From NCBI GenBank assembly GCA_001795385.1, contig MGOU01000019.1:1-48945 (forward strand): a stretch of DNA of 48,945 nucleotides, in the 5' to 3' direction. The translations under genes and the position numbers were made by a program. Positions 31,808 to 40,626 of the stretch are shown here, piece after piece (within the stretch, counting starts at the first letter, position 1; every line of letters begins with the position of its first letter). The DNA comes from Clostridiales bacterium GWD2_32_19 (GTDB taxonomy: Bacteria > Bacillota > Clostridia > Lachnospirales > UBA12420). The notes beneath the pieces are model-generated. The model was not told where the DNA came from, did no database searches, and was given only the letters and a program-made list of their open reading frames with translations.

Positions 31808-34800
31808 ATGAAAAAATATATAATTACCATACTAATACTATTCACATTAGTATTTACCACAAGTGTAGCACACGCTAATAAGCAAAGTAGTATAGCAAAG
31901 GTAAATGTTGATGATATTACATATAACGAAATAGTTGATTCACTTACTGGTGAGTCAACAAAACGCTCAATTGTAAAAATTAGTTGGGAAGATTCACCAG
32001 ATTCTTTTGAAGTAGATACTAGTGAAGGCATTGTTCAAGGTGATCTAATTCATCCTACTACTAAATACGAAATATATTTACAGAACCTTTCTCAGTTAGG
32101 AGATAAAAAACTGTTAACTGTAGTAGATAGTTCTGTAAAGCAATATGAAATTGGTACTTCGGCTTGGCTTGTATCAGGAAATCTATACCAAATACAAGTT
32201 ATACCTGTACATTATCATGATAAAATTTTTAATAGTGTGACAAGTCAAGTTAAGGCAGAATATGTAATTACTAACTTAGAGAATCATCCAAAAGTGATTG
32301 CTTTTACTGATTATAATATTACACTTAATGCAGACGGCAAAGAGATAACTGTCGTTTGGGAAGACGCAGGAATTTGGGTTAATTATGATATATATTATGA
32401 AAAAGGTGACATATCAGATTATAATAACATGTCTGGTAAAATAGAAGATGTTAGAGATTTGTCTACAAAATTTATAGATACCGATAAAAAGGTAAAATTG
32501 AGGTATGTGATAAAAACGAGTGATATAAAGTCAGGACAGCTTTATTCAGTAAGTATAAGGCCTAAAATTAACAATATAAATGGTGTAAATGTTTATGTAA
32601 ATCCTAGGACGAATGTTGAAGAAGTGACTACAAAGGTTCCATTTAAAATAGAGGCTGAAAGCGATAAATACATAAAACTTTCGTGGTGGGGAATAGACAA
32701 TACGGTAGGAATAAGTGGAGAAATAACAGAATATTCGGTGAGAAAATTGCAAATTATGAGGAAGGACACGGATTCAGCATCAGAACAAATAATAGCAACA
32801 ATAGAAGGTCAAGAATCAATAGACATAGGGTATTATACAGATTTGAGGTCGGAGAATAAAACAAATTATAGAATAAAAATAACATACACAAAAATGGAAA
32901 ATGGAATGGAGAAAACTATATATATGTATTCTGATTGGGAGATGTATGATCCTGGAGCTTTTAGAATCACCCCTGCTAAACCGGAAGTACCAAAATTAAA
33001 TGAGATATTATCAAAAGATGATAATGTTGTAATTAATATTGCTGACTATGATGGTGCGTTTAAAATAAACAAGACTGAAAATATTATAAATATTGTTTGG
33101 TCTGTATTTGAAAGGCTTGATTATAGCGCAGAGGATCCTGCAAATACTGTTATTCAAGATTTGGATACATACTATGATATTTGGCTGACAGATGATGCAA
33201 ATTTATTATATACTGATAATGATTTATGTGTTGAATCTAACTTCTATGTGTCAGAAGAACAAGGTAGTGCTACTTATGTAAAAGACAAGGTTGGAACAAA
33301 GATAGGTTTCTATAAGGAGTATTCGCAATATCTTGCTGCAATAAGAGAAAATGGATTAGTAATTGGATATAAACTGAAAGATTTAGATCCTAATAAAATA
33401 TATTATATAAAGATAGTGGCTAAGAAAAAACTATTAAATGAAGTACTAGAATCAGAGCCAGCAATGCTTTCTGTGTACTATGATTCTGATGAAACTATAT
33501 ATGCACCACCTGTGTTGTCAAAGCCACCTCTGAAAATTGATCAATTAGAATCTGATAATATAAAACTTATGTGGAGGCTTAGTTGGTGGGAGGTTGTTTC
33601 AAGCGAAGATATAGAACAAAACTGGTATAATCAAATATGGTTAATAAACGATGATATTGTTTTTACTGAAACAGCAGGAGCAGAAAAAATAAATTTAAAT
33701 TCACAGGAAGATGTAAATAAGTTAAAAGCAAAGATAGATTTAGCTTATTTACCCAAATATACATTTAGACAGATTAATCTAGGCGATAATATCGGTTATG
33801 AAATGAAGACACTCCTTTATACAGATGTTGAGGCAGCAATACTCAATGCACAGCAAATGGATTCAAATTATACATTAGAAGACTATATAAAGAGTATAAA
33901 GGATACAACTGGTGAAATAAATGGATGGGAACAACTGATAGTGAAAGTTGATCCAGCAGATAAAACTAACCAGACATTATACTTTACAAAAGAAAAACTA
34001 ACAAATAATACTTCATATATGTTTGTAATTAAAACATATAGAACCATAGTAAATGGTTCTGAAACAGAAAGATTATATTGTTTAAATCCAACTACGATTA
34101 TAGGAACCACACTAATAAATGGAACAGAAGTAATACCAAAACCAACTGTACCTAATTTGTTTTTAGATGAAGCAAGAGATATTCAAGTAGAATTGAAATG
34201 GGAATATAATACTAAAATGGAATATGAGATGAAAATTAATGAAAAAGAAGATTTTAATACAGCTAGAGACAATGAAGTTATAATACCTACAAATTCTACA
34301 GATCCTAAATTTCCAAAAGATGGGGAAGATTATGTACTTACGATTATAGACTTACTACCGAAGACAGAGTATTATTTCTGGATAAAATCTAAACAAAAAG
34401 ATGGAAATGAAGAATCTGCATGGAGTAATCCAATTCTTGTAAAAACGACAGACATATTACCAAACCCAATTAATCCACCAGAAGGAATAGGTGTTGCAGA
34501 TATAACTGATCCAATAGGCGATACATATATTACTATTGAATGGACACGATTACTTGAAGACCTTTCATCAGAAGAAACTAATAAAAATTATAAAGTAAAG
34601 AAGTTATTTTCATATATTCTCATAATATCAGATAATTCAAAGTTTTTAGATGCAAGACAAATAGAAATTAAGGATGATAATGTTGGTTCAACTGAAAATG
34701 GGTTTGAAATGATTGAAAAATCACTTGTAAAAGTAAATGGTCTTGAAACAAATAAAAAATATTATTTCAAACTAAAATCAAAAGTTTCTGCTAAAAAAGG

Positions 34801-35599
34801 GGATTCAGCAAAGATTGTTACAAGTGAATCTAATTACTCACTGGTTAAAGCCGTAAAGACATCAACTGATAATGAATTTGATGCGAGTACTGGAGAGTTT
34901 GTTACACCGCTAACAGACAAAGCAACTACTACATATGTTAATGAAATACTAACATATACAATAACTGACGGACAGAGAGTTATAAACGATATATTAATGC
35001 AAGATGAATATAGGTTCACTATTGATATGAAGAATTACACAACTACAAGCTCAGCAGGTAAAACCACTGTTGCAAACAAAACAATTAATAAAAGAGTAGC
35101 AAGTGTTCCATATGAAGTAATTGAAACCTTAAAACAACAGAAAATGAACTTTGATATTGTAGTTGATGATATGAAAATTAGTATACCAGTAGAAAGCTTA
35201 AGCACACCAACCCTAACGCGTGCAAAGCAACTGGGCGGGCTGAAAAACTATTTATTTACGATTTCTACACCGTCAGAAACGAGTGGAACATCAAACATAG
35301 TAGTTAGCAAATCAAAAGAAATAACAATAACGATACAAACAAAACATGGAAATATAGATGAAAAATATCTTAATGGTTATGTTGTAATATCATACGATAC
35401 TGCAAAAGCAAGTACTACAACTACTAGCAAAACAGCAACTAGTACGACTACAAACAATGTTTCACCAAATGCAAAGGCATACAAATTTGATACTAATAAA
35501 AACATATGGATAGATGTCCCTGAACAATATAATTCATATAATGGAACTATAATATTTAAAACAAGTGAACTTGGAAAATTTGGTTTAGGTGGAATCTAA
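31808..35599 (+). CDS. Large secreted fibronectin type III repeat surface protein
   Basis: This 1263-aa protein has a signal peptide (about 1-23, cleavage after VAHA). Several fibronectin type III-like modules follow, with repeated patterns such as IQVELKWEY, LLPKTEYYFWIKSKQK, GDTYITIEWTR and LETNKKYYFKLKSK. Many modules carry Trp and Tyr at strand positions. The last 200 residues form a separate beta-rich domain after VTPLTDKATTTYVNEI, with a Ser/Thr-rich linker (TTTSKTATSTTTNNVS) and an end segment NIWIDVPEQYNSYNGTIIFK. It has no anchor of its own. The SLH protein 20 bp downstream may hold it on the wall. Confidence 0.8.
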   Translation: MKKYIITILILFTLVFTTSVAHANKQSSIAKVNVDDITYNEIVDSLTGESTKRSIVKISWEDSPDSFEVDTSEGIVQGDLIHPTTKYEIYLQNLSQLGDKKLLTVVDSSVKQYEIGTSAWLVSGNLYQIQVIPVHYHDKIFNSVTSQVKAEYVITNLENHPKVIAFTDYNITLNADGKEITVVWEDAGIWVNYDIYYEKGDISDYNNMSGKIEDVRDLSTKFIDTDKKVKLRYVIKTSDIKSGQLYSVSIRPKINNINGVNVYVNPRTNVEEVTTKVPFKIEAESDKYIKLSWWGIDNTVGISGEITEYSVRKLQIMRKDTDSASEQIIATIEGQESIDIGYYTDLRSENKTNYRIKITYTKMENGMEKTIYMYSDWEMYDPGAFRITPAKPEVPKLNEILSKDDNVVINIADYDGAFKINKTENIINIVWSVFERLDYSAEDPANTVIQDLDTYYDIWLTDDANLLYTDNDLCVESNFYVSEEQGSATYVKDKVGTKIGFYKEYSQYLAAIRENGLVIGYKLKDLDPNKIYYIKIVAKKKLLNEVLESEPAMLSVYYDSDETIYAPPVLSKPPLKIDQLESDNIKLMWRLSWWEVVSSEDIEQNWYNQIWLINDDIVFTETAGAEKINLNSQEDVNKLKAKIDLAYLPKYTFRQINLGDNIGYEMKTLLYTDVEAAILNAQQMDSNYTLEDYIKSIKDTTGEINGWEQLIVKVDPADKTNQTLYFTKEKLTNNTSYMFVIKTYRTIVNGSETERLYCLNPTTIIGTTLINGTEVIPKPTVPNLFLDEARDIQVELKWEYNTKMEYEMKINEKEDFNTARDNEVIIPTNSTDPKFPKDGEDYVLTIIDLLPKTEYYFWIKSKQKDGNEESAWSNPILVKTTDILPNPINPPEGIGVADITDPIGDTYITIEWTRLLEDLSSEETNKNYKVKKLFSYILIISDNSKFLDARQIEIKDDNVGSTENGFEMIEKSLVKVNGLETNKKYYFKLKSKVSAKKGDSAKIVTSESNYSLVKAVKTSTDNEFDASTGEFVTPLTDKATTTYVNEILTYTITDGQRVINDILMQDEYRFTIDMKNYTTTSSAGKTTVANKTINKRVASVPYEVIETLKQQKMNFDIVVDDMKISIPVESLSTPTLTRAKQLGGLKNYLFTISTPSETSGTSNIVVSKSKEITITIQTKHGNIDEKYLNGYVVISYDTAKASTTTTSKTATSTTTNNVSPNAKAYKFDTNKNIWIDVPEQYNSYNGTIIFKTSELGKFGLGGI

Positions 35600-35619
35600 G
35601 CAATTGGAGGTACAAGATT

Positions 35620-36510
35620 ATGAAAATGTTTAGAATATTCATTTATGCAGTGATGATGATACTTGCGTTCCAATTTAATGTTGCGAGTGCAGAGCAAGGT
35701 AGAGTAGTTTATCAAATTAATCAAGAGAGTAAAAGTTATATAAAAGTGGAACTTAGCTTTATAGACATAAATTCAACTAATAAAATTCAAATAACTTCGT
35801 ATAAAAAATATAATGACTATACAATTATACTTACATATATAACAGGCAAAAATGCAGAATTATTTGATAAAATAACGATTAACAAAGATGAATTAGGTCT
35901 CAAACTCGGAAATGATATTCTGCCTAATATTATACTTAAAAATGAACAAGACGGAAATCTCTATTCTTTTAAAGATGTGGGGGAACAATATTTATATCGT
36001 GACTCAATATTAAATTTGTATAATAAGGGAGTATTAAATGGATACCCTGATGACACATTTAAACCTGAACAAGCAATAAGCAGAGAAGAGTTCTGTCAAT
36101 TATATATTAAAGCTATAGACCTGAAGTTGAGTGATATAGATGTAAATATATTTACTGATGTAGAAAATAATAGATGGTCAAAGGATGTTATAAACACACT
36201 CTCAATTAAGGGTATATTAAAAGGAAAAGAAGCAGGAAAGTTTAATCCAACTGATACTATAACACTTGCAGAAGTAGCTGCTATACTGGATAGAACATAT
36301 ACATTTTTGAATTTTATAAATAGAAGTGATTATAAACATACACAAACTAATCACTGGGCAAATGCATATATTACCAACCTTCTTAATGTAAATATAATTA
36401 ATGAAGAAGACAGTTTTTATAAAAATAATTCGTTAGATAAAAAATTAACAAGAGCTGAAAGTGTATCCATAATTAATAAAGTAGTAAATGGATATAAAAC
36501 AGAGAAATAA
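35620..36510 (+). CDS. SLH-domain cell-surface protein
   Basis: This 296-aa protein has a signal peptide (about 1-24), a beta-rich region (25-120), and S-layer homology repeats from about 125: DSILNLYNKGVLNGYPDDTF, EQAISREEFCQLYIKAI, FTDVENNRWSKDVINTLSIK and FNPTDTITLAEVAAILDR, with a third degenerate repeat to the end. SLH domains bind pyruvylated wall polymer. GGAGGT precedes the start. It is the second gene of an operon with the 1263-aa protein, suggesting a joint surface complex. Confidence 0.88.
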   Translation: MKMFRIFIYAVMMILAFQFNVASAEQGRVVYQINQESKSYIKVELSFIDINSTNKIQITSYKKYNDYTIILTYITGKNAELFDKITINKDELGLKLGNDILPNIILKNEQDGNLYSFKDVGEQYLYRDSILNLYNKGVLNGYPDDTFKPEQAISREEFCQLYIKAIDLKLSDIDVNIFTDVENNRWSKDVINTLSIKGILKGKEAGKFNPTDTITLAEVAAILDRTYTFLNFINRSDYKHTQTNHWANAYITNLLNVNIINEEDSFYKNNSLDKKLTRAESVSIINKVVNGYKTEK

Positions 36511-36514
36511 TTTT

Positions 36515-36545
36515 AATCTCTTTGGGTTTAATTCCCCGTCGGCTT
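36515..36545 (+). repeat. Dispersed repeat, left module only
   Basis: It starts AATCTCTTTGGG four bases after the SLH stop, runs through CCCCGTCGGCTT and then breaks off into an AT-rich sequence. It is the most truncated copy in the window. Confidence 0.8.
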
Positions 36546-36684
36546 TGTAATTTTTTTATTTTATATATTGTATTTTTAAAAGAAATGGTATAAGATATGT
36601 AAAAGATGATAATAACAGATAATAGATAAAAATAATTTCCTTTTGTAAATGGTATACGATAATTGACTTGAGGGGTGAGTATTT

Positions 36685-37923
36685 ATGGCTTCTAATTTTA
36701 TTAAAAATCTTATAGCAAATAGGTTAGGTGGAAAGAAGTTTGGTGATAAGACTTGCGAATATAAATTTACAAAGATAAAGAATGCACACGACGAAGCATT
36801 GATGAAAAATCCTAATATGGATTTTATAGATATGGGAGTTGGAGAGCCAGATGCCATGGCTGATGAAGGCGTGGTAAGAGCATTAACATATGAAGTTAAA
36901 AAGTGGAACAATAGAATGTATGCTGATAACGGTATACAGGAATTTAAAGATGCCGGAGTTACTTATCTAAATAATGAATTTAATGTACAAAACATAGACT
37001 CGAAAGATGAGATAAATCACTGCATAGGTTCGAAATCCGCACTAGCAATGATTGCTCAAATCTTTATAAATCCAGGGGATATAATGCTTATGCCCGTGCC
37101 GGGTTACTTTGTAACAGCCACTTATACTGAGTGGCTTGGTGGTAAGGTGTACAAGTTGCCCTTGTGTAAGGAAAATAATTATTTGCCAGAGCTAGATAAA
37201 ATACCGAATGGAATACTAAAAAAAGCCAAGCTGCTATATTTGAATTATCCTAATAATCCTACAGGAGCAGTTGCAACTAAAGAATTCTTCACTAAAGTAG
37301 TAGCATTTGCTAAAAAGAATAATATTGCTGTTGTACATGATGCAGCATATGGTGCTTTGGTTTATGATGGTGAGAAGCCACTTAGCTTTCTAAGTATTGA
37401 TGGAGCGAAAGATATAGGAGTGGAAATTCATTCACTTTCAAAAACCTTTAACATGACAGGATGGAGAATCGGATTTATTGCGGGGAATGAAGATATTATT
37501 AGAGCATTCAGAATAGTGAAAGATAATAATGATTCAGGACAATTCAAGCCTATACAGTATGCAGGGGTTTATGCAATGGAGCATTCAGAAATAACTCAAA
37601 ATACAATTGAAAAATATTCTAGGCGTTTGAATTTATTAGTTAGTACTTTGAGTGAATTGGGATTTAAAGTAGAAAAACCAAGAGGTACATTCTATCTGTA
37701 TGTCAAGATACCGAAGTCTATCCCACACGAGAGAGTATTTAAAACAGCAACAGATTTTGCAGAATACTTGATAAGAGAAAAAGGGATTGTAACGGTGCCC
37801 TGGGATGATGCAGGACACTATGTGAGATTTTCAGTTACATTTTTAGCGTATGGAGAAAAAGAAGAAAAATATATAATGGGTGAAATATATAGCAGGTTAA
37901 AAGATGTAAAATTTTCTTTTTAA
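36685..37923 (+). CDS. dapL: LL-diaminopimelate aminotransferase-like
   Basis: This 412-aa class I aminotransferase has the PLP Lys in HSLSKTFNMTGWRIGF. Further marks are the DMGVGEPDAMADEGVV start, LNYPNNPTGAVATKEF, VVHDAAYGALVYDG, and a C-terminal GTFYLYVKIP and YVRFSVTF. The opening region matches LL-diaminopimelate aminotransferases (DapL), which make LL-DAP directly from tetrahydrodipicolinate for lysine and peptidoglycan. Other aminotransferases of the class cannot be fully excluded. A GAGGGG site lies before the start. The spoVFAB genes, which use the same pathway, lie about 9 kb downstream. Confidence 0.85.
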   Translation: MASNFIKNLIANRLGGKKFGDKTCEYKFTKIKNAHDEALMKNPNMDFIDMGVGEPDAMADEGVVRALTYEVKKWNNRMYADNGIQEFKDAGVTYLNNEFNVQNIDSKDEINHCIGSKSALAMIAQIFINPGDIMLMPVPGYFVTATYTEWLGGKVYKLPLCKENNYLPELDKIPNGILKKAKLLYLNYPNNPTGAVATKEFFTKVVAFAKKNNIAVVHDAAYGALVYDGEKPLSFLSIDGAKDIGVEIHSLSKTFNMTGWRIGFIAGNEDIIRAFRIVKDNNDSGQFKPIQYAGVYAMEHSEITQNTIEKYSRRLNLLVSTLSELGFKVEKPRGTFYLYVKIPKSIPHERVFKTATDFAEYLIREKGIVTVPWDDAGHYVRFSVTFLAYGEKEEKYIMGEIYSRLKDVKFSF

Positions 37924-37926
37924 ATA

Positions 37927-37955
37927 TTGACAATTTTAGACAAATGTGGTAAAGT
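37927..37955 (+). promoter_or_regulatory. Promoter with extended -10
   Basis: TTGACA (37927-37932), 17 bp, and TGGTAAAGT (TAAAGT 37950-37955), 35 bp before the start at 37990. Confidence 0.65.
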
Positions 37956-37989
37956 CTTGATAAGTTAATTATGAAAGGAATGATAAAAG

Positions 37990-38484
37990 ATGAATAATAT
38001 AGTAGCGGGCAAAGATTTGGAAGGCAGAATTATTGGAATTTATGTAAAAAATGATGTTGCGAGTTTTGAATGGGATAAAACGATAAAAGAATTAGGAATA
38101 GATATAAAATGTAATACAGATGTTATCAGAAAAAAAGTATTATATGGAGAACATGTATATAAACATTATATATATACTAAATGGTTAATAGATAGTAAGT
38201 TAATAGAAAGATCAATATTAATAAGTAGTGATGCTATGGATGTTCTTGATAGTAAAAAATATAATGACGGATTGATAAATCCAATAAACAATGCCGATAT
38301 ATTAAATGTTATTAGGATAAATAAAGATGTGAATCCAGTACTTAAAGAAGTTTCAGAAAGTGCTGAGTGTTTATTTGGAGAAGATAAACTAGATGCAAAG
38401 ATGGGTAAAGATAATGTAGATACGAGTAGTCTAACTAAGGAAGATATTTTTTCACTGGAGATGGAAAGTATGTGTTGCTCTTAG
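37990..38484 (+). CDS. Hypothetical protein
   Basis: I do not recognise this 164-aa soluble protein. It has an N-terminal beta-rich part (GRIIGIYVKNDVASFEWDK), a middle with YKHYIYTKWLIDSKLIERS, and an acidic C-terminal region ending SLEMESMCCS. No signal, TM or enzyme motif is visible. AAAGGAA precedes the ATG and a good promoter lies upstream. A weak stem (AAATAACTT / AAGTTATTT, 38540-38562) follows the gene. Confidence 0.65.
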   Translation: MNNIVAGKDLEGRIIGIYVKNDVASFEWDKTIKELGIDIKCNTDVIRKKVLYGEHVYKHYIYTKWLIDSKLIERSILISSDAMDVLDSKKYNDGLINPINNADILNVIRINKDVNPVLKEVSESAECLFGEDKLDAKMGKDNVDTSSLTKEDIFSLEMESMCCS

Positions 38485-38620
38485 GTAAGTTAATAGAAAA
38501 ATAAAAGTGATAAAATGATATTTAAGGAAAAGTATAACAAAATAACTTCTATTAAGTTATTTGCATTTCTGGAATAGTATAGTATACATGTACATACTAT
38601 GAAACTAAGGAGATGTGAAT

Positions 38621-39178
38621 ATGAAAAAAGAAATAGAATTTGAGGGTTTAGATATATTAAAAGAAGAAATAAATATAGTTAAAATAACAGATGAAAGACT
38701 TTATATTACTGAATTTTTAGATTTAATGGCTGAGTTTAAAGATTACAAAGAATTATCTAATTATTATAAAAAAGAGAAAGAAGATATTGTAAACATAAGA
38801 ATAGTTACACCGTCATTAGCGGACTTTGAAACAGAGTCGCAACAAAATAGTAGAGAAGCAAGGTTAGATAACCTTTTTAAAAATGGCAAGAAGTTGTATG
38901 CTGTATTGCAAGAAGAAGGAAAAGAAAACTTGATGGGTGAACTATATTCTGCAAATACGCAGTTAAATAATGGACTTGAAAGAGTAAAAGAACGTGGTTT
39001 AAATATACAAAATGAAAGATACTTAGAACATGTTCTTATTAAATACGGGATACCAGTAGAAGATAAGAAACAAGAAATATCTGGTATAATGGAAAAACAT
39101 GAAATATTTGATTTAAGATGTGAACAAGACCTTATTCTAGCCGTTGAATTAGTTGAAAATATTGAACCTATTGAATAA
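38621..39178 (+). CDS. Hypothetical helical protein
   Basis: This 185-aa, acidic, mostly helical protein contains FLDLMAEFKDYKELSNYYKK, and later TQLNNGLERVKERG and EQDLILAVELVENIEPIE. I do not recognise it. The ATG at 38621 is chosen because AAGGAG at 38607-38612 lies 8 nt before it; a GTG at 38615 is closer to the site. Upstream, TAGTAT and ATACTA form a dyad in the promoter zone (about 38575-38600). It ends at a clear terminator before the ribosomal operon. Confidence 0.62.
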   Translation: MKKEIEFEGLDILKEEINIVKITDERLYITEFLDLMAEFKDYKELSNYYKKEKEDIVNIRIVTPSLADFETESQQNSREARLDNLFKNGKKLYAVLQEEGKENLMGELYSANTQLNNGLERVKERGLNIQNERYLEHVLIKYGIPVEDKKQEISGIMEKHEIFDLRCEQDLILAVELVENIEPIE

Positions 39179-39200
39179 TAAAAATTGATTAATAATACAT

Positions 39201-39229
39201 AAAAAATCTTTCATTTGAAAGGTTTTTTC
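39201..39229 (+). terminator. Intrinsic terminator
   Basis: AAAAAATCTTTC pairs with GAAAGGTTTTTT (one G-U) around a short loop, 22 bp after the stop of the 38621 gene. Confidence 0.8.
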
Positions 39230-39258
39230 ATTTACATTAAAAAAATCCATTCTAAAAC

Positions 39259-39287
39259 TTGACAAAGTATGAAAAATAATGTATAAT
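39259..39287 (+). promoter_or_regulatory. Sigma-A promoter of rplU-prp-rpmA
   Basis: TTGACA (39259-39264), a 17-bp spacer and TATAAT (39282-39287), both perfect consensus, placed just before the L21 leader. Confidence 0.88.
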
Positions 39288-39290
39288 AAC

Positions 39291-39366
39291 AACGTTGTTA
39301 TTCCGCACAAATAAGGCTATGAAGATAAAATGCAGCGATGCTGCCTAGTTTGGCGAGATTTATGTA
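39291..39366 (+). ncRNA. L21 leader regulatory RNA
   Basis: The 5' leader of rplU contains CCGCACAAATAAGGC, a GCAGC-GAT-GCTGC hairpin and CTAGTTTGGCGAGATTT. This is the conserved shape of the ribosomal protein L21 leader of Firmicutes, an autoregulatory element for the L21-L27 operon. A covariance model search was not possible here. Confidence 0.8.
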
Positions 39367-39381
39367 ATAGGAGGTGTACAG

Positions 39382-39693
39382 ATGTACGCTATAATCAAAA
39401 CTGGAGGAAAGCAATACAGAGTACAAGAGGGAGATTTAGTTAAAATAGAAAAACTAGATTTAGAAGCAGGAAGTGAAGTTGTTTTCGACGAAATTCTTGC
39501 CGTTTCAAATGATGAAACATTAACTTTTGGAACTCCGATTGTTAAAGGAGCTACTGTTAAAGCAACTGTTTTAGAACAGGGAAAAGCAGCTAAAATAATA
39601 GTATTTAAGTATAAGGCGAAAAAAGGTTATGCAAAGAAAAAAGGTCATAGACAACCTTTCACACAAGTGAAAATTGAAAAAATAAACGCGTAG
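39382..39693 (+). CDS. rplU: 50S ribosomal protein L21
   Basis: This 103-aa L21 starts [18 protein letters not shown] and ends [16 protein letters not shown], both highly conserved. GGAGGTG lies 7 nt before the ATG. It is the first gene of the L21-Prp-L27 operon, after the L21 leader. It binds 23S rRNA in the large subunit. Confidence 0.99.
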   Translation: MYAIIKTGGKQYRVQEGDLVKIEKLDLEAGSEVVFDEILAVSNDETLTFGTPIVKGATVKATVLEQGKAAKIIVFKYKAKKGYAKKKGHRQPFTQVKIEKINA

Positions 39694-39714
39694 TGTTAAA
39701 GGAATGATAGTTTA

Positions 39715-40041
39715 ATGATTAAAGTTAAAGTGTTAAAAAAAGAGAATATGATTTATGGATTTGATATAGTAGGTCATGCAGGCTTTGATAAGCATGGAAA
39801 AGATATAGTGTGTTCGGCTGTTAGTGTTTTAATGATAAATACTATTAACAGTATAAGTAATTTTACCAAAGACGATATTGTAGTAGATGAATATGTTGAA
39901 AATGACGGTCATATAAAGTTCTTGGTAAATGGAATTTATTCAAAAGAAACAGAGATTTTACTTAAAAGTCTAGAATATGGGCTTTATGATATAAATGAAC
40001 AATACGGAAAAAAGTATATAAAAATCGAGGAGGTGCAGTAA
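39715..40041 (+). CDS. prp: Ribosomal-processing cysteine protease Prp
   Basis: This 108-aa Prp (YsxB family) trims the N-terminal extension of ribosomal protein L27 in Firmicutes. The catalytic residues are His21 ([10 protein letters not shown]) and Cys33 ([10 protein letters not shown]). It lies between rplU and rpmA, the usual order. The rpmA start is 1 bp after its stop, so the genes are coupled. The substrate extension is present in this L27. Confidence 0.96.
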   Translation: MIKVKVLKKENMIYGFDIVGHAGFDKHGKDIVCSAVSVLMINTINSISNFTKDDIVVDEYVENDGHIKFLVNGIYSKETEILLKSLEYGLYDINEQYGKKYIKIEEVQ

Positions 40042-40042
40042 A

Positions 40043-40366
40043 ATGTTATTAAAATTAAATCTTCAATTTTTTGCTCATAAAAAAGGTGGCGGGTCTACAA
40101 GCAACGGACGCGACTCAAACTCTAAAAGACTAGGAGCAAAAAGAGCAGACGGACAATTTGTTTTAGCAGGAAATATATTATACAAACAAAGAGGAACTCA
40201 CATACATCCAGGGAAAAATGTAGGTAGAGGTGGAGATGATACTCTATTCGCATTAATAGACGGATATGTAAGTTTTGAAAGAAAAGGTAGAGATAAAAAG
40301 CAAGTTTCAATATACACAGAAAGAAAAGTAAATGAGAAAGCTGTAGAAACAGTTATAGAAGCATAA
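40043..40366 (+). CDS. rpmA: 50S ribosomal protein L27 with cleavable N-terminus
   Basis: This 107-aa L27 starts [19 protein letters not shown]. The LNLQFF segment is the Prp recognition site; cleavage is expected between Phe10 and Ala11, as known in Staphylococcus. Mature L27 would start AHKKGGG and reach the peptidyl transferase centre. The body contains [18 protein letters not shown] and RQRG-like basic motifs ([10 protein letters not shown]). It is the last gene of the operon, closed by a terminator. Confidence 0.99.
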   Translation: MLLKLNLQFFAHKKGGGSTSNGRDSNSKRLGAKRADGQFVLAGNILYKQRGTHIHPGKNVGRGGDDTLFALIDGYVSFERKGRDKKQVSIYTERKVNEKAVETVIEA

Positions 40367-40370
40367 AATT

Positions 40371-40408
40371 AAAAGGGCAAAAACCACAGTGGTTTTCTGC
40401 CCTTTTTT
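40371..40408 (+). terminator. Terminator of the L21-L27 operon
   Basis: A GGGCAAAAACCAC / GTGGTTTTCTGCCC stem is followed by six T residues. The dispersed repeat begins at the next base. Confidence 0.9.
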
Positions 40409-40569
40409 AATCTCTTTGGGTTTAATTCCCCGTCGGCTTGACGCGTTCTTGTCATTGCGAGGAGGTTCTTTCGACGAAGCAATCTCGTTTTTGAAAGATG
40501 AGATTGCTTCGCAAAAACGCTCGCAATGACAACATGATACCCCGTCGGCTTGCCACGGGGAGATTCATT
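40409..40569 (+). repeat. Dispersed composite repeat, filled 161-bp form
   Basis: A left module starting AATCTCTTTGGG leads to CCCCGTCGGCTTG (40428-40440). A 99-bp insert (40441-40539) follows, then a second CCCCGTCGGCTTG (40540-40552) and the right module ending GATTCATT. The insert has nested inverted repeats: GTCATTGCGAG (40451-40461) with CTCGCAATGAC (40520-40530), and GAAGCAATCTC (40476-40486) with GAGATTGCTTC (40500-40510). Removing the insert and one 13-bp unit leaves exactly the 49-bp form seen at 19863 and 11604. Confidence 0.9.
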
Positions 40570-40626
40570 TTGTAATTTAGGCATGATAAGATATAGAAAA
40601 TCAAAATATAGAGATAGGTGATAAAA

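Noticed and set aside
38502-38577. Short frame starting ATGATATTTAAG between the two unknown genes
   Set aside because: It is about 20 codons without a ribosome site and overlaps a weak hairpin.
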